A stretch of 64,000 bases of DNA from Pseudomonas sp. R76 (lineage in GTDB: Bacteria > Pseudomonadota > Gammaproteobacteria > Pseudomonadales > Pseudomonadaceae), in NCBI RefSeq assembly GCF_009834565.1, contig NZ_CP019428.1, positions 3,906,001 through 3,970,000 on the forward strand, read 5' to 3'. The notes below the pieces were generated by a model. It was given only the letters and a program-made list of their open reading frames with translations, did no database searches and was not told the origin of the DNA. Shown here in pieces: positions 31,527 through 40,158 of the stretch. Made by a program: the position numbers and the translations under genes. Every line of letters begins with the position of its first letter. Positions within the stretch are counted from its first letter, which is position 1.

Positions 31527-32159
31527 ATGAAGACCGTTTTCATCCGAGAAGTCGGTATTCACCCATGGGGTCAGCTATACGCGACCAACGATCACGAATT
31601 TTCGACAATTTCCCTGCTAAACCAAGACTTTGAAAGCGTTTGGAAAACATGGTGCGAACTTGCTACCGCACTGACATCGGAATGGCCAACAATCTCAATT
31701 TGGTACACCGTGGGATTCCCGTACGAAAGCAAAACTCAGGAATATCTGGCGTTAAAACATTTTGCAAAATCGTCAAACCCCAAAGACATATTTAAAAAAA
31801 ATGAAGCAACTTCAATCTATTCTGGAATAGAGCACTTGAATTCAAAACCTGATGAGATAGATCCAGCTACACTCACTAGCTATCGTTATACCGTAACACT
31901 TATGCAGAAAAAAAATAGCGAACCCAGCGACGTATGGAATAAACTTAGCGATCTGAGCCACTTATCAACATCAGATGATTTCAAGCTAATATTGGCAGAC
32001 CGAACCGTGCTAGCTTTCAGATTCCATGATGCAGAAACACACGGAGTAGCTCAGATTATTTTTCACTCAGAGCATTTGCCGATTCTAAACAACGTAATTA
32101 GCAGGATGGGAATCAAAGAAATTCAGCAAGGAGACGTCTACACTTACATACACAGCTGA
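31527..32159 (+). CDS. Candidate immunity protein for the Rhs toxin (210 aa)
   Basis: Starts 3 nt after the Rhs stop codon; low GC like the toxin tip. Soluble, no signal peptide. It has a mixed alpha/beta look, with the conserved pieces PWG, FSTISLLNQDFESVWKTWCE, FKKNEATSIYSGI and RFHDAETHGVAQIIF, which are shared with the gene at 32920. Position immediately after a polymorphic toxin tip is the basis for the immunity assignment; the family itself was not recognised. It would bind and neutralise the nuclease tip in the cytoplasm. Confidence 0.75.
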   Translation: MKTVFIREVGIHPWGQLYATNDHEFSTISLLNQDFESVWKTWCELATALTSEWPTISIWYTVGFPYESKTQEYLALKHFAKSSNPKDIFKKNEATSIYSGIEHLNSKPDEIDPATLTSYRYTVTLMQKKNSEPSDVWNKLSDLSHLSTSDDFKLILADRTVLAFRFHDAETHGVAQIIFHSEHLPILNNVISRMGIKEIQQGDVYTYIHS

Positions 32160-32475
32160 GTTAAATAAAATGATTTTGCCTCTTTGGGGTCGGCTTTGAC
32201 ATACCGCCCCCTCCTATTTGCTTACCCAAAAAAAATAGAAAGGCGAAAATGATAAGTCATAGTAGAACTGGGGTGACACACTCAAAAGCAAGAGACTTAC
32301 AAACAACGAACGTTACTCACAGAAAGGTATTAAACATAGATCACAGAAATTAAACGGATACTTTTCGTCATTGCAAAATCAAAACAAACCTTTATTGAGC
32401 TTTAGGGTAAGCATTCATCTCAGCCTGCCTCTCAATTTAAAATGAAGCAATCCACGCTAATAAGATACCAATAAA
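32160..32475. other. Low-GC gap in the toxin-immunity island
   Basis: AT-rich. One tiny frame at 32249-32353 (34 codons after GAAAGGCGAAA, starting MISHSRTGVTHSKARD) has a plausible ribosome site but no recognisable content, and it may be the debris of a displaced toxin tip. Nothing else is supported. Confidence 0.35.
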
Positions 32476-32808
32476 ATGAAAATAATCTGTGTACCACTCA
32501 CGATAGAAGCAATGAGGCTGCTAGACATAAACGACTGCCCAGACCATCTCCTTGAGAGCACGTCGCTTACAGAAGAAGAATATGAACAGCTTTTAGAATC
32601 TCGCGCATTAGAAAAAATAAACAATGCCATTGGAAAAATTATCGACGAATATGAGGACGAAACAATAACCACTCCAAAGGATCTTAAGGAAAGCTTGCAA
32701 ATACTGAAAACCCACTCAAACACTAAAAACTCAAAAACATTAAATAAAATAATCCACTTAAATACATTAGCAATCAATAGAAACACAGGATTGTTTTTCT
32801 TTTTCTAA
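32476..32808 (+). CDS. Hypothetical protein (110 aa) in immunity island
   Basis: An acidic N-terminal half (DHLLESTSLTEEEYEQLLESRALEK) is followed by a helical, lysine-rich part; it ends with the unusual GLFFFF. AT-rich, no strong ribosome site, no family. Its place between two immunity paralogs suggests an orphan immunity gene for a former toxin tip, but this rests on context only. Confidence 0.5.
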   Translation: MKIICVPLTIEAMRLLDINDCPDHLLESTSLTEEEYEQLLESRALEKINNAIGKIIDEYEDETITTPKDLKESLQILKTHSNTKNSKTLNKIIHLNTLAINRNTGLFFFF

Positions 32809-32919
32809 AAAAACAAATTGAAAACCGATGCCAGTTTCACCCAATAAAAAACAAACCTATTACATTAGGCGCAGTTGAACTGCCGACGACAACCTCCGCA
32901 ATAACCTCAAGAGATAGAA

Positions 32920-33558
32920 ATGAAAACGGCCTACATAGACGAGCCTGGAGTCAAACCATGGGAAGGTAGAGACCAGGCAAACGACCCAGCTTTCACTACG
33001 ATAACTTTGATTGATCACGCATTCATTAGCGTTTGGATTTCTTGGTGCGAGGTCGCAGAAAGGCTTTCAAAAAACTGGCCTATTAAGCAAGAGTGGAGAT
33101 CGATAGACGGAGCGGAATTCAATTCAAAAGCTGAAGAATATCTGTTGAAGAAAAGTTTATCCAACGAACTTAAAAACGGAGATTTCTTCAAAAAAAATGA
33201 AGCAAGCAAGGTTTACTCTGTTATCAAAAATCGACCGAGCGAGCCGAGAAAAATAGATCATCAGGCTCTGCAAGGCTCGCATGACGTCATTTTACTGCTT
33301 CAAAAATTCAGTTCAGAAATATGTGATCTTTGGACCAGCATGACAATTTTTGAAACCAGCATCACCGCTGAGAACATCCACGATTATTTAAAAGCACATT
33401 CATCCATAATTCTGTGTAGGTTTTACGACAGCGAAACACATGCAGCAGCCCAGCTTTCATTTTCGACCGAATATAAAAACGAAGTCATTACAGCGCTGAA
33501 CAAAATACCACTCGTAAAAATAAGCGCTGAAGACGTTTATTGCTTCATCAACTCTTAA
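32920..33558 (+). CDS. Orphan paralog of the Rhs immunity protein (212 aa)
   Basis: Clearly homologous along its whole length to the protein at 31527: MKT-x-x-I-x-E-x-G-x-x-PW, FKKNEAS-x-x-YS-x-I, and RFYDSETHAAAQLSF align. A GAGATAG sequence precedes the ATG. It has no toxin of its own nearby. Arrays of such orphans arise when a new toxin tip and immunity gene are inserted upstream of older ones, and they can protect against siblings carrying other tips. Confidence 0.75.
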   Translation: MKTAYIDEPGVKPWEGRDQANDPAFTTITLIDHAFISVWISWCEVAERLSKNWPIKQEWRSIDGAEFNSKAEEYLLKKSLSNELKNGDFFKKNEASKVYSVIKNRPSEPRKIDHQALQGSHDVILLLQKFSSEICDLWTSMTIFETSITAENIHDYLKAHSSIILCRFYDSETHAAAQLSFSTEYKNEVITALNKIPLVKISAEDVYCFINS

Positions 33559-33621
33559 TTTAGGAGCTAAAAAAGATAAAACTGATGTGAATTAGCTACA
33601 TTTAGCATCGCACAGCCCCCC

Positions 33622-34059
33622 TCACCCCCACGCCACCACCAACAACCCCACCCCCAACACCAAACACAACGGCGAATAAAAATACGTATCCAACCTGGCA
33701 AACCTCGACCCACCCACCTTCTTGAAAAACCCCACCAACTCCGAATCGCCAATCGCCCTGGCAAACATCACCACGGCAATCGCGCTGATCCCCCACTGCA
33801 GCGCGCCATGGGACACTGGCGAGAAATACAGCCCGGCCCGCAGACAGACGAGCAATGCAATCGCCACCAAGCCCATCGCGACGAGGAACGTGCCGAGTGC
33901 CGAGGGTTTGAAGGCTGGCCGCGGCCCGTGGGCGAATTCGCCGGGCAGTTGGGGGATGGCGGCGAGGCTGCCGAGTTTGCCGCCGGCGGCCCAGTACAAG
34001 TGCACCATGCTGATGCAGGTAAAAACCCCGACGATCCATCGCGCGATAACAAAGCTCAT
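33622..34059 (-). CDS. DUF3995 family membrane protein
   Basis: A 145-residue integral membrane protein with four hydrophobic segments (IARWIVGVFTCISMVHLYWAAGG, LGTFLVAMGLVAIALLVCL, WGISAIAVVMFARAIG, SPLCLVLGVGLLVVAW). H-L-Y-W-A-x-G-G after the first is characteristic of DUF3995. The start at 34059 follows GGAGC. Function unknown. GC returns to the core level here, marking the right edge of the Rhs island. Confidence 0.8.
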   Translation of the reverse strand: MSFVIARWIVGVFTCISMVHLYWAAGGKLGSLAAIPQLPGEFAHGPRPAFKPSALGTFLVAMGLVAIALLVCLRAGLYFSPVSHGALQWGISAIAVVMFARAIGDSELVGFFKKVGGSRFARLDTYFYSPLCLVLGVGLLVVAWG

Positions 34060-34152
34060 GGCGGGTGCTCCCTGAAAATGTGCGAATGATGATAGTCGCC
34101 CTGAGATTTTTTGTAGGCATTTCGTCGGCGGCTGATGGTAAAGTGCCGCCCC

Positions 34153-34542
34153 ATGAAAATCGCCCGTGCCGACCGCTCGCTCATTGCCTGGATGCTTTAC
34201 TGCTGCGTCCTGTTCAATGTGTTCGCGTGCAGTATTGGCCATGGGCAAATGCTGGGGATGCAGCTCAACGGCATCGGCGGCCAGTTCTGTACGGTGGACC
34301 CGCGTACCCAGGCGCCCGCGCAAACCAATTCCACGGATGAGAATCTGCCGACGCTGTCCAAGGCGTTCGGCTGCCCGTTATGTTCGACCGGCGGTATGGG
34401 CCCGGCACTGAGTTCCAGCCTGAATGTGGCGGTGTTGCCACAACCCCATGCGCCACCACCGGCGGTGGTGCTTGCCGCTGACATCCCTGCCCGCTTCACC
34501 TGGCCTGCGGCCAACCCGCGTGCGCCTCCCGCTTTCGCCTGA
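34153..34542 (+). CDS. DUF2946 family protein
   Basis: A 129-residue protein with an N-terminal export/anchor segment (RSLIAWMLYCCVLFNVFACSIGHGQMLG). The CPLC motif in FGCPLCSTGG, and GHGQMLGMQLNGIGGQFC, are the DUF2946 signature. Members often sit beside metal (copper-type) TonB receptors in Pseudomonas, and here the next gene is such a receptor. The start at 34153 (MKIARADRS) is preferred; an ATG at 34135 lacks a ribosome site. Confidence 0.8.
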   Translation: MKIARADRSLIAWMLYCCVLFNVFACSIGHGQMLGMQLNGIGGQFCTVDPRTQAPAQTNSTDENLPTLSKAFGCPLCSTGGMGPALSSSLNVAVLPQPHAPPPAVVLAADIPARFTWPAANPRAPPAFA

Positions 34543-34638
34543 TCCCTTCGCTTTCTGATCTGCACCGTCCAAACGTTCCCGTTGGGGAATACGCGCGGCT
34601 GTGCGTTGTTTTCAAGCCAAGTTTTTCAGGATTCAACC

Positions 34639-36765
34639 ATGAAACATTTACCCCTGTTGGCGGGCCTGTTCGGCTGCCTGCCTGTCTGTGGCTGGGCGCT
34701 TGAGTTGGCCCCCACCACTATTGATGGTGAGCAAGCCGCCGAGCCCGGCCTGGCGCTCGACCAGTCCAGCGGCATGGCGTCGCGGCTGGGTTTAAGCGTG
34801 CGCGAGACGCCGGCGTCGGTGGCCATCGCCACGCGCAACGATATTGAGCGCCATGGCGCCAAGACCTTCCGCGATGCGGCCAACACCTTGCCCGGCGTTA
34901 ACGCCAGCGCGCCGCCGGGGTTTGGCGGGTTTGTGTCCTATCGTGGGTTTACCAGCAGCCAGATCACCCAGATGTTCAACGGCATCAACGTCGCCACCGG
35001 CTTGGCCCGGCCAGTGGATGCGTGGGTCTATGACCGCGTCGAACTGGTCGGCGGGCCCTCCTCCTTGATCAATGGCGCAGGCTCCGTGGGCGGTTCGCTG
35101 AACTACGTGACCAAACTGGCAACCCGCGAAGAACAGGCGGCCGAAGGCCAACTCACCTACGGCAGCTACGACACCGCCGGCATGGCCTTCGGCCTCAACC
35201 ACGCACTGACTGAACCGGGCGCCGAGGTGTAGCATTACGCGCGCCTGGATGTGAGCCGCAACACCAACCACAGCTACATCGACCGCGACCAGCGGGATGC
35301 CTGGAGCGTGGCATTTTCGCTGCTCAGCGACCTGACCCCCGACTTGTCCCACACCCTGGCGCTGGAATATCAGGATGAGCATGAAGACAGCCCTTATTGG
35401 GGTACGCCGGTGCTCAACCCGAAGGCCGGAGAGCTGAAAATTGACCGGCACAACCGCTTCAACAATTACAACGTCGCCGATGGCCGTTACGAGCAGCGCA
35501 CGATCTGGGCGCGCTCGATCATCGACTATCGGATCAACGACAGCACCACGCTGAAAAATACCCTTTATCACTTGGACAGCCAGCGCGACTACCGCAACCT
35601 GGAGACTTACCAATACAACGCCGACAACAGCGCGGTGAACCGTTCGACGGCCTACCAGGTCCGCCATCAAGGCGAGCAGAACGGCAACCAGTTCGAGCTG
35701 CGCCATGACGATACGTTCTTCGGCCTGTCAACGACCTGGTCCGGTGGCTTCGAGTACAAGGTCAACAGCACCACAAACAACCCGTTGAACGTGCCAGGCA
35801 ACAGTACAGTGGACCCGAATAACTACAACCCGGGACACTTCTACGCTATACCCGGCACCAAGCCCGGCTTCATCAAGGACAAAACCAACGAAGTCATCAC
35901 CAAGGCTTTGTTCGTGGAAAACCGCCTGGGCCTCACCGACAAACTCTCGCTGCTGACCGGCTTGCGCTACGACGCTATCGACCTGGATGTCACCAACCAC
36001 AGAGCCGTCACGGCCACCAACCCGCGTCACTTCAAGCGCAGCTGGGAGCCGGTCACCGGGCGCGTCGGCCTGACCTACCAGTTCATCCCGTCAGCCAATG
36101 TGTATGTGCAATACAGCACGGCGGCCGAGCAGCCGTCGACTACCACCCAAGTGTTCGACGTGTCGACCGGCAAGCAGTGGGAAGTGGGCAGCAAGTTCGA
36201 TTACCTGGACGGGCGCGGTTCGGCCACCGTCGCGGCCTACAAGATCGAGCGCAAGGATTTCGCCGTTACCGACCCGCTGGACCCGAACAACAGCATCCCG
36301 GTGGGGGCACAATCCTCAAAGGGGGTTGAGTTGGCCAGTTCACTGCGAATCACGCCCAAGTTGCTGGCAGAAGGCAACTTTGCCTGGGTGGATGCCGAGT
36401 ACGACGACTTCAACGAGAAAATCGCCAGCGGCGTGGTGGTCTCGCGCAAGGGCAATACGCCGACCAACGTGCCCAAGCGTGTAGGCAATCTGTGGCTGAC
36501 TTATGACTTCACACAGGACTGGCAAGGTGGCGTGGATGCGCGGTATGTCGCAGAGGTGTATGCAGACAACGCCAACACCCTGACGGTGCCGGCCTACACG
36601 CTGTTCGGGACATTCCTGCGCTACCGGGTCGACTCGCACACCTCGGTGACCGGCCGGGTGCGCAACCTGACGAATGAGGTGTATGCAGAGTTTGCGCATG
36701 TGTCGCCGGCGTATTACCTGGGGTCGCCAAGGACCTTCGAGGTGGCCGTTCAAACAAGGTTCTAA
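34639..36765 (+). pseudogene. TonB-dependent receptor interrupted by an in-frame TAG
   Basis: One continuous frame of 708 codons from ATG at 34639 (CAGGA upstream) to the stop at 36763, broken only by TAG at 35230-35232. Before it are a signal peptide (HLPLLAGLFGCLPVCGWA), TonB box region and plug (VRETPASVAIATRNDIERHG, FVSYRGFTSSQITQMFNG, DRVELVGGPSSLINGAGSVGG). After it the barrel continues smoothly (HYARLDVSRNTNHSYID) to the canonical C-terminal ...RTFEVAVQTRF. The codon is most simply a CAG (Gln) to TAG change, leaving a plug without barrel. The rest shows no decay, so the lesion is recent, a sequencing error, or suppressed. The ligand is unknown; the DUF2946 neighbour hints at a metal complex. 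Confidence 0.8.
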
Positions 36766-36782
36766 GCCTGAAATACACTTAA

Positions 36783-36878
36783 AAATGTGGGAGCGGGCTT
36801 GCTCGCGAATGCGGTAGTTCAGCCAATATATTCAGTGACTGGCACACTGCCTTCGCGAGCAAGCCCGCTCCCACATTT
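36783..36878. repeat. REP-type inverted pair
   Basis: AAATGTGGGAGCGGGCTTGC (continuing TCGCGAATGCGG) and its inverse (CTTCGCGAGCAAGCCCGCTC, then CCACATTT) around a ~35 nt centre, between two convergent genes. Confidence 0.9.
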
Positions 36879-36908
36879 GGATCTGCATCCAATAGAAAGA
36901 GTGTCGGC

Positions 36909-37925
36909 TTACTTCAAACCCGCCTCAACCTTCTGCGCCACATCCTCCGTCAACCACGCCTTCCACACCTCAGGGTGCTCCTTGAGAAACGCCTGGGCCA
37001 CTTCGCGTGGCGCTGTATGGTTCTCGCTCATCGTCGCCAACGCTTTATTCAGCGGCTCGATAGGAAACTGCACCTTGGTAAAAAACTCGGCGATCTGCGG
37101 ATGTTCCTGCTGGAACGGCGTCGACACACCAATGCTCAACTTGGACGCCAACGAGCGAGTCGGTCTCGGGTTGGGGTTATCCGCATCGGTCAGTGTCTTC
37201 CAGGCGTCGGCGTCAAACGGTGGTTCTTCCAGCTGGATCAGTTTGTACCGCCCCATCAATGGCGTCGGCGACCAGTAGTAGAACAACACCGGCTTGCCAC
37301 GACGGATTGACGAGGCGATTTCCGCATCCAGGGCTGCACCCGAGCCACTGCGAAAGTTCACATAACTGTCGTCGAGGCCATAGGCCTTGAGCTTTTGCTT
37401 GTTGACCACTTCCGAGGTCCAGCCGATGGGGCTGTTGAGAAAGCGCCCCTTGCCTGGAGATTCGGGGTCCTTGAACACGTCCTTGTAACGTGCCAGGTCC
37501 GTAACGCTCTTGAGGTCCGGCGCCAGTGGCTTGAGGCCTTTGGCGGGGTCGCCCTTGACCACGTATTCCGGCACCCACCAGCCTTCGGTGGCGCCCTTGA
37601 CGGTATCGCCCAGGCCCACCACTTTGCCTTCGGCCTCGGCCTTGATCCAAACCGGACTGCGGCCGGCCCACTCCTCGCCAATCACCTGGATGTCATTTTT
37701 CGCCAGCGCGGTTTCCAGGGTGATGGTGGTGCCGGGCAAAGTGTCGGTGGGCAGGTCATAGCCTTTCTCGACGATAAAGCGCAGTACTTCGGTGATCAGG
37801 CTGCCGCTTTCCCAGTTCAGGTCGGCGAAATGCACCGGTGCCTGGGCGGCCGAAACCGGCACTGAAGCCACTGACAGACTCAAGGCCGTCAGGGACGCTG
37901 CCAATAGGGTTTTAAATCCTTTCAT
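36909..37925 (-). CDS. Glycine betaine/proline-type ABC transporter substrate-binding protein
   Basis: A 338-residue periplasmic protein (OpuAC-type). Signal peptide ~1-26 (TLLAASLTALSLSVASVPVSA). Ligand-site aromatics typical of quaternary-amine binders are in DLNWESGS, GEEWAGRSPVW, GWWVPEYVV and FYYWSPTPLM. It has no adjacent permease or ATPase gene, so it would be a stand-alone binding protein feeding a transporter encoded elsewhere, for osmoprotection or choline/betaine/carnitine use. The upstream region (37926-38057) is its probable promoter. Confidence 0.88.
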   Translation of the reverse strand: MKGFKTLLAASLTALSLSVASVPVSAAQAPVHFADLNWESGSLITEVLRFIVEKGYDLPTDTLPGTTITLETALAKNDIQVIGEEWAGRSPVWIKAEAEGKVVGLGDTVKGATEGWWVPEYVVKGDPAKGLKPLAPDLKSVTDLARYKDVFKDPESPGKGRFLNSPIGWTSEVVNKQKLKAYGLDDSYVNFRSGSGAALDAEIASSIRRGKPVLFYYWSPTPLMGRYKLIQLEEPPFDADAWKTLTDADNPNPRPTRSLASKLSIGVSTPFQQEHPQIAEFFTKVQFPIEPLNKALATMSENHTAPREVAQAFLKEHPEVWKAWLTEDVAQKVEAGLK

Positions 37926-38057
37926 GCCTTTGCACCTCGCGTTTTCGCAGCAATAGCGGACGGCTTTGCTGCCAATGCGCGAAGCCTCTGAATAGTTAAG
38001 TCAACTCAACTGTAGTAGAGGTTCCGGGAGAGCAAGAATACACGCGACGTTTATCGA

Positions 38058-38528
38058 CTACTCACTGGCCTTGAACGTTACCAGCTCACCCTTGCGCCAC
38101 TTGGCGGCCTTGCCGGTCACGGCCTTGAGGGTTTTGGTCAGGCCTTCCTGCAATTGCTCGTTGGCGGCAAACACCAGCATGACGTTGTGGCCTTCCTTGA
38201 ACACGATGCCCTGGCCTTCGGTCGAAGTAACAAAGGCGTAATCGCCCAGGCCATACACGGTCAACTTGATGTCGCGGAACTTCAACTCGAACTTGCCACC
38301 CTCGCGACTCGGCAACACGGCCGCGCGAAAATGGTCGCCCACCTTGAGCTCCAGACGCTGTTTGTCATCCACCACCATCGCCGATTCGGTATCGATTTCG
38401 GCGATATAGATGCCTTCCGGCGTTTGTTCGGTGATGTAGACGAAACGCGATTGAAACTGCTTGACCAACTTTGCGCGCAAATCACCCAGCACGAATAACG
38501 CGTGCATATCCAGATTACTGACTGCCAA
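38058..38528 (-). CDS. Conserved hypothetical protein (156 aa)
   Basis: A soluble, beta-rich protein (RFVYITEQTPEGIYIAEIDTES; VGDHFRAAVLPSREGGKFELKF; KLTVYGLGDYAFVTS). The frame opens at a TTG (38528), reading AVSNLDMHALF; the first ATG is at 38507 and neither has a clear ribosome site, so the exact start is uncertain. No family or partner recognised. Confidence 0.65.
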   Translation of the reverse strand: MAVSNLDMHALFVLGDLRAKLVKQFQSRFVYITEQTPEGIYIAEIDTESAMVVDDKQRLELKVGDHFRAAVLPSREGGKFELKFRDIKLTVYGLGDYAFVTSTEGQGIVFKEGHNVMLVFAANEQLQEGLTKTLKAVTGKAAKWRKGELVTFKASE

Positions 38529-38913
38529 GGAAACGCCCCCACATCAAAATTACTGCTACCTGCCGGAGCGGGCAGCACAAAAAAACGGCCCTGGGGCACG
38601 ATCACACATTTGTTAAGAAACTGAAGAGAACCCGCTGCTGCGCCGCAAGACTAGTACAGGCATGCGCGATAGACCTTATGCAGGTCATCAGGCACCACAG
38701 GAAATCACAGGTTCAACCGCCCGAGAACACGGGCCGACCAGCTTCAGAGAATAACTCAATTAAAAGCGCTGTTTCCGACAACACACACATAAAAAACTAC
38801 CTGGCGTGGAACCAAGCATTGGCTGCCGACGACAATACTAAAACAGCAACACGGGTCAAAACCACCCGAAACGTTGCTGGAGGGTCAACAAGATCGTTCG
38901 ACAGGAGCTGAGC
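38529..38913. other. Gap with only a doubtful small frame
   Basis: A 77-codon frame at 38678-38911 lacks a ribosome site and has a disordered, Asn/Thr-rich composition; I do not accept it as a gene. Promoters for the flanking divergent genes are presumably here. Confidence 0.4.
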
Positions 38914-39189
38914 ATGCAACCACGCCAACACGACGCCATGTCTTCCCGCACTCGTTCATCATGTCAAGACGAGCGCCAATACTACTGCTTGCCTGACCCC
39001 AACGGGTACTCCAATTCCGTTCTTTACCGAGTTGTACCGGCCGGACGGAATTTCTTTCATATCCTGGAAGTGACCAGCGGCCGGATCAGAGGCTTTCGCA
39101 GCAACCACATTCGGGCCTGTGAACTGGCGAAAGAACTCGAAACCAGCTTGCACACCGTTCACGGCGCTATCGTTTCGTCATCCGGATGA
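38914..39189 (+). CDS. Hypothetical protein (91 aa)
   Basis: ATG at 38914 with AGGAG 8 nt before it. The core YYCLPDPNGYSNSVLYRVVPAGRNFFHILEVTSGRIRGFRSNHIRACELAKELE reads as a compact alpha/beta domain. No family recognised; soluble. Confidence 0.6.
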   Translation: MQPRQHDAMSSRTRSSCQDERQYYCLPDPNGYSNSVLYRVVPAGRNFFHILEVTSGRIRGFRSNHIRACELAKELETSLHTVHGAIVSSSG

Positions 39190-39235
39190 CTTTACTGCGC
39201 CGCCGCCCCTCAACAACTGCCATACTGACCCGTCC

Positions 39236-39529
39236 ATGAAGTTTGCCCCCTGCGGGTCAGGTTTCATCAGTGCGGTTACCTTGAAGGGAAGGCTATACGT
39301 GACGGAATTTGATATTGGCGAATTTTTCATCCATGGCGATGTGCGAGAAGTAGACGGTGAGTTCCAAGCGGTAATCATCATGCGGGCCAAACCTCCGCTG
39401 ACGACCGTGACCACGCACCAAGTGGAAAAAGATCGCTGGTTCAAAACTGTCGACGCCGCCGCCATTGCCGCAAAAGATGCCGCCAAAGCCCTGAAAACCG
39501 CTGTGGATTCAGGCGCACTCAATTCCTGA
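39236..39529 (+). CDS. Hypothetical protein (97 aa)
   Basis: Starts MKFAPCGSGFISAVTLKGRLYVTEFDIGEFF; the C-terminal half is an alanine-rich helix (AAAIAAKDAAKALKTAVDSG). The ribosome site is weak. The frame could extend upstream to 39119 but would overlap the previous gene. No family recognised. Confidence 0.55.
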   Translation: MKFAPCGSGFISAVTLKGRLYVTEFDIGEFFIHGDVREVDGEFQAVIIMRAKPPLTTVTTHQVEKDRWFKTVDAAAIAAKDAAKALKTAVDSGALNS

Positions 39530-39601
39530 TAATCCGATAGAACTCTGCCGCCTCCAGCGCCTCACATGCACAAGACCATCACCTTGCATGGAGAACCAAA
39601 T

Positions 39602-39838
39602 ATGGACGCGCCAATCCCAACGCTTGAAACCTTGTTTGAACAACTCGGCCTGGAATCAACCCCCGAAGCAATCGACGCATTCATCGATGCACATCCGCTG
39701 ACCGAAGACGTGAAGCTGATCGACGCACCTTTCTGGACGCCGCAGCAGGCGGCGTTTCTCAAGGAAGAATTGCGTGATGATGCCGAATGGGCGATCGCCG
39801 TGGATGAGTTGAACCAGCGCCTGCATCAACCGCGATAA
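39602..39838 (+). CDS. DUF2789 family protein
   Basis: A 78-residue protein with the family pattern TLETLFEQLGLEST-x-x-AIDAFIDAHPL, VKLIDAPFWTPQQAAFLKEEL and DAEWAIAVDELN. GGAGAA precedes the ATG at 39602; an earlier ATG at 39566 lies outside the conserved part. Function unknown. The stop is 1 nt from the stop of the convergent gene at 39840. Confidence 0.85.
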   Translation: MDAPIPTLETLFEQLGLESTPEAIDAFIDAHPLTEDVKLIDAPFWTPQQAAFLKEELRDDAEWAIAVDELNQRLHQPR

Positions 39839-39839
39839 C

Positions 39840-40043
39840 TCAATGCAGGCTGTCTGACTGTTCCAGGCGCAACAGCGCCTGCCAGGCAGCCCTGCACTCC
39901 TCCGCCTCATCGCGGCTGGCAAACGCCGTGCCGCGTTGCTCGCCATTGAGCAACACCACCCAGCAAGCCTTCTGGCCCAGCGCACGCAGGGTTTCGGGTA
40001 CGCCACTGCCGATCATCACGGCGACATCGACTTTGTTTTGCAT
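39840..40043 (-). CDS. Small hypothetical protein (67 aa)
   Basis: MQNKVDVAVMIGSGVPETLRALG start at 40043 behind GGAGAAG. A small alpha/beta protein (KACWVVLLNGEQRGTAFASRDEAEECRAAW). The upstream frame extension to 40061 is rejected because it overlaps the ribosome site. Confidence 0.65.
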   Translation of the reverse strand: MQNKVDVAVMIGSGVPETLRALGQKACWVVLLNGEQRGTAFASRDEAEECRAAWQALLRLEQSDSLH

Positions 40044-40158
40044 GGTGCTTCTCCGCAGCATTAGTTAGCTGGCTAACAATGTTCGCCATGCTACGGTTTT
40101 CTGCCAGTTGGAAAAAGCTATCCCCGGAATAGCTCCATTGCATAAACAGCAACAATCC

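Noticed and set aside
38678..38911. 77-codon frame before the gene at 38914
   Set aside because: No ribosome site, low-complexity polar composition and no recognisable pattern.
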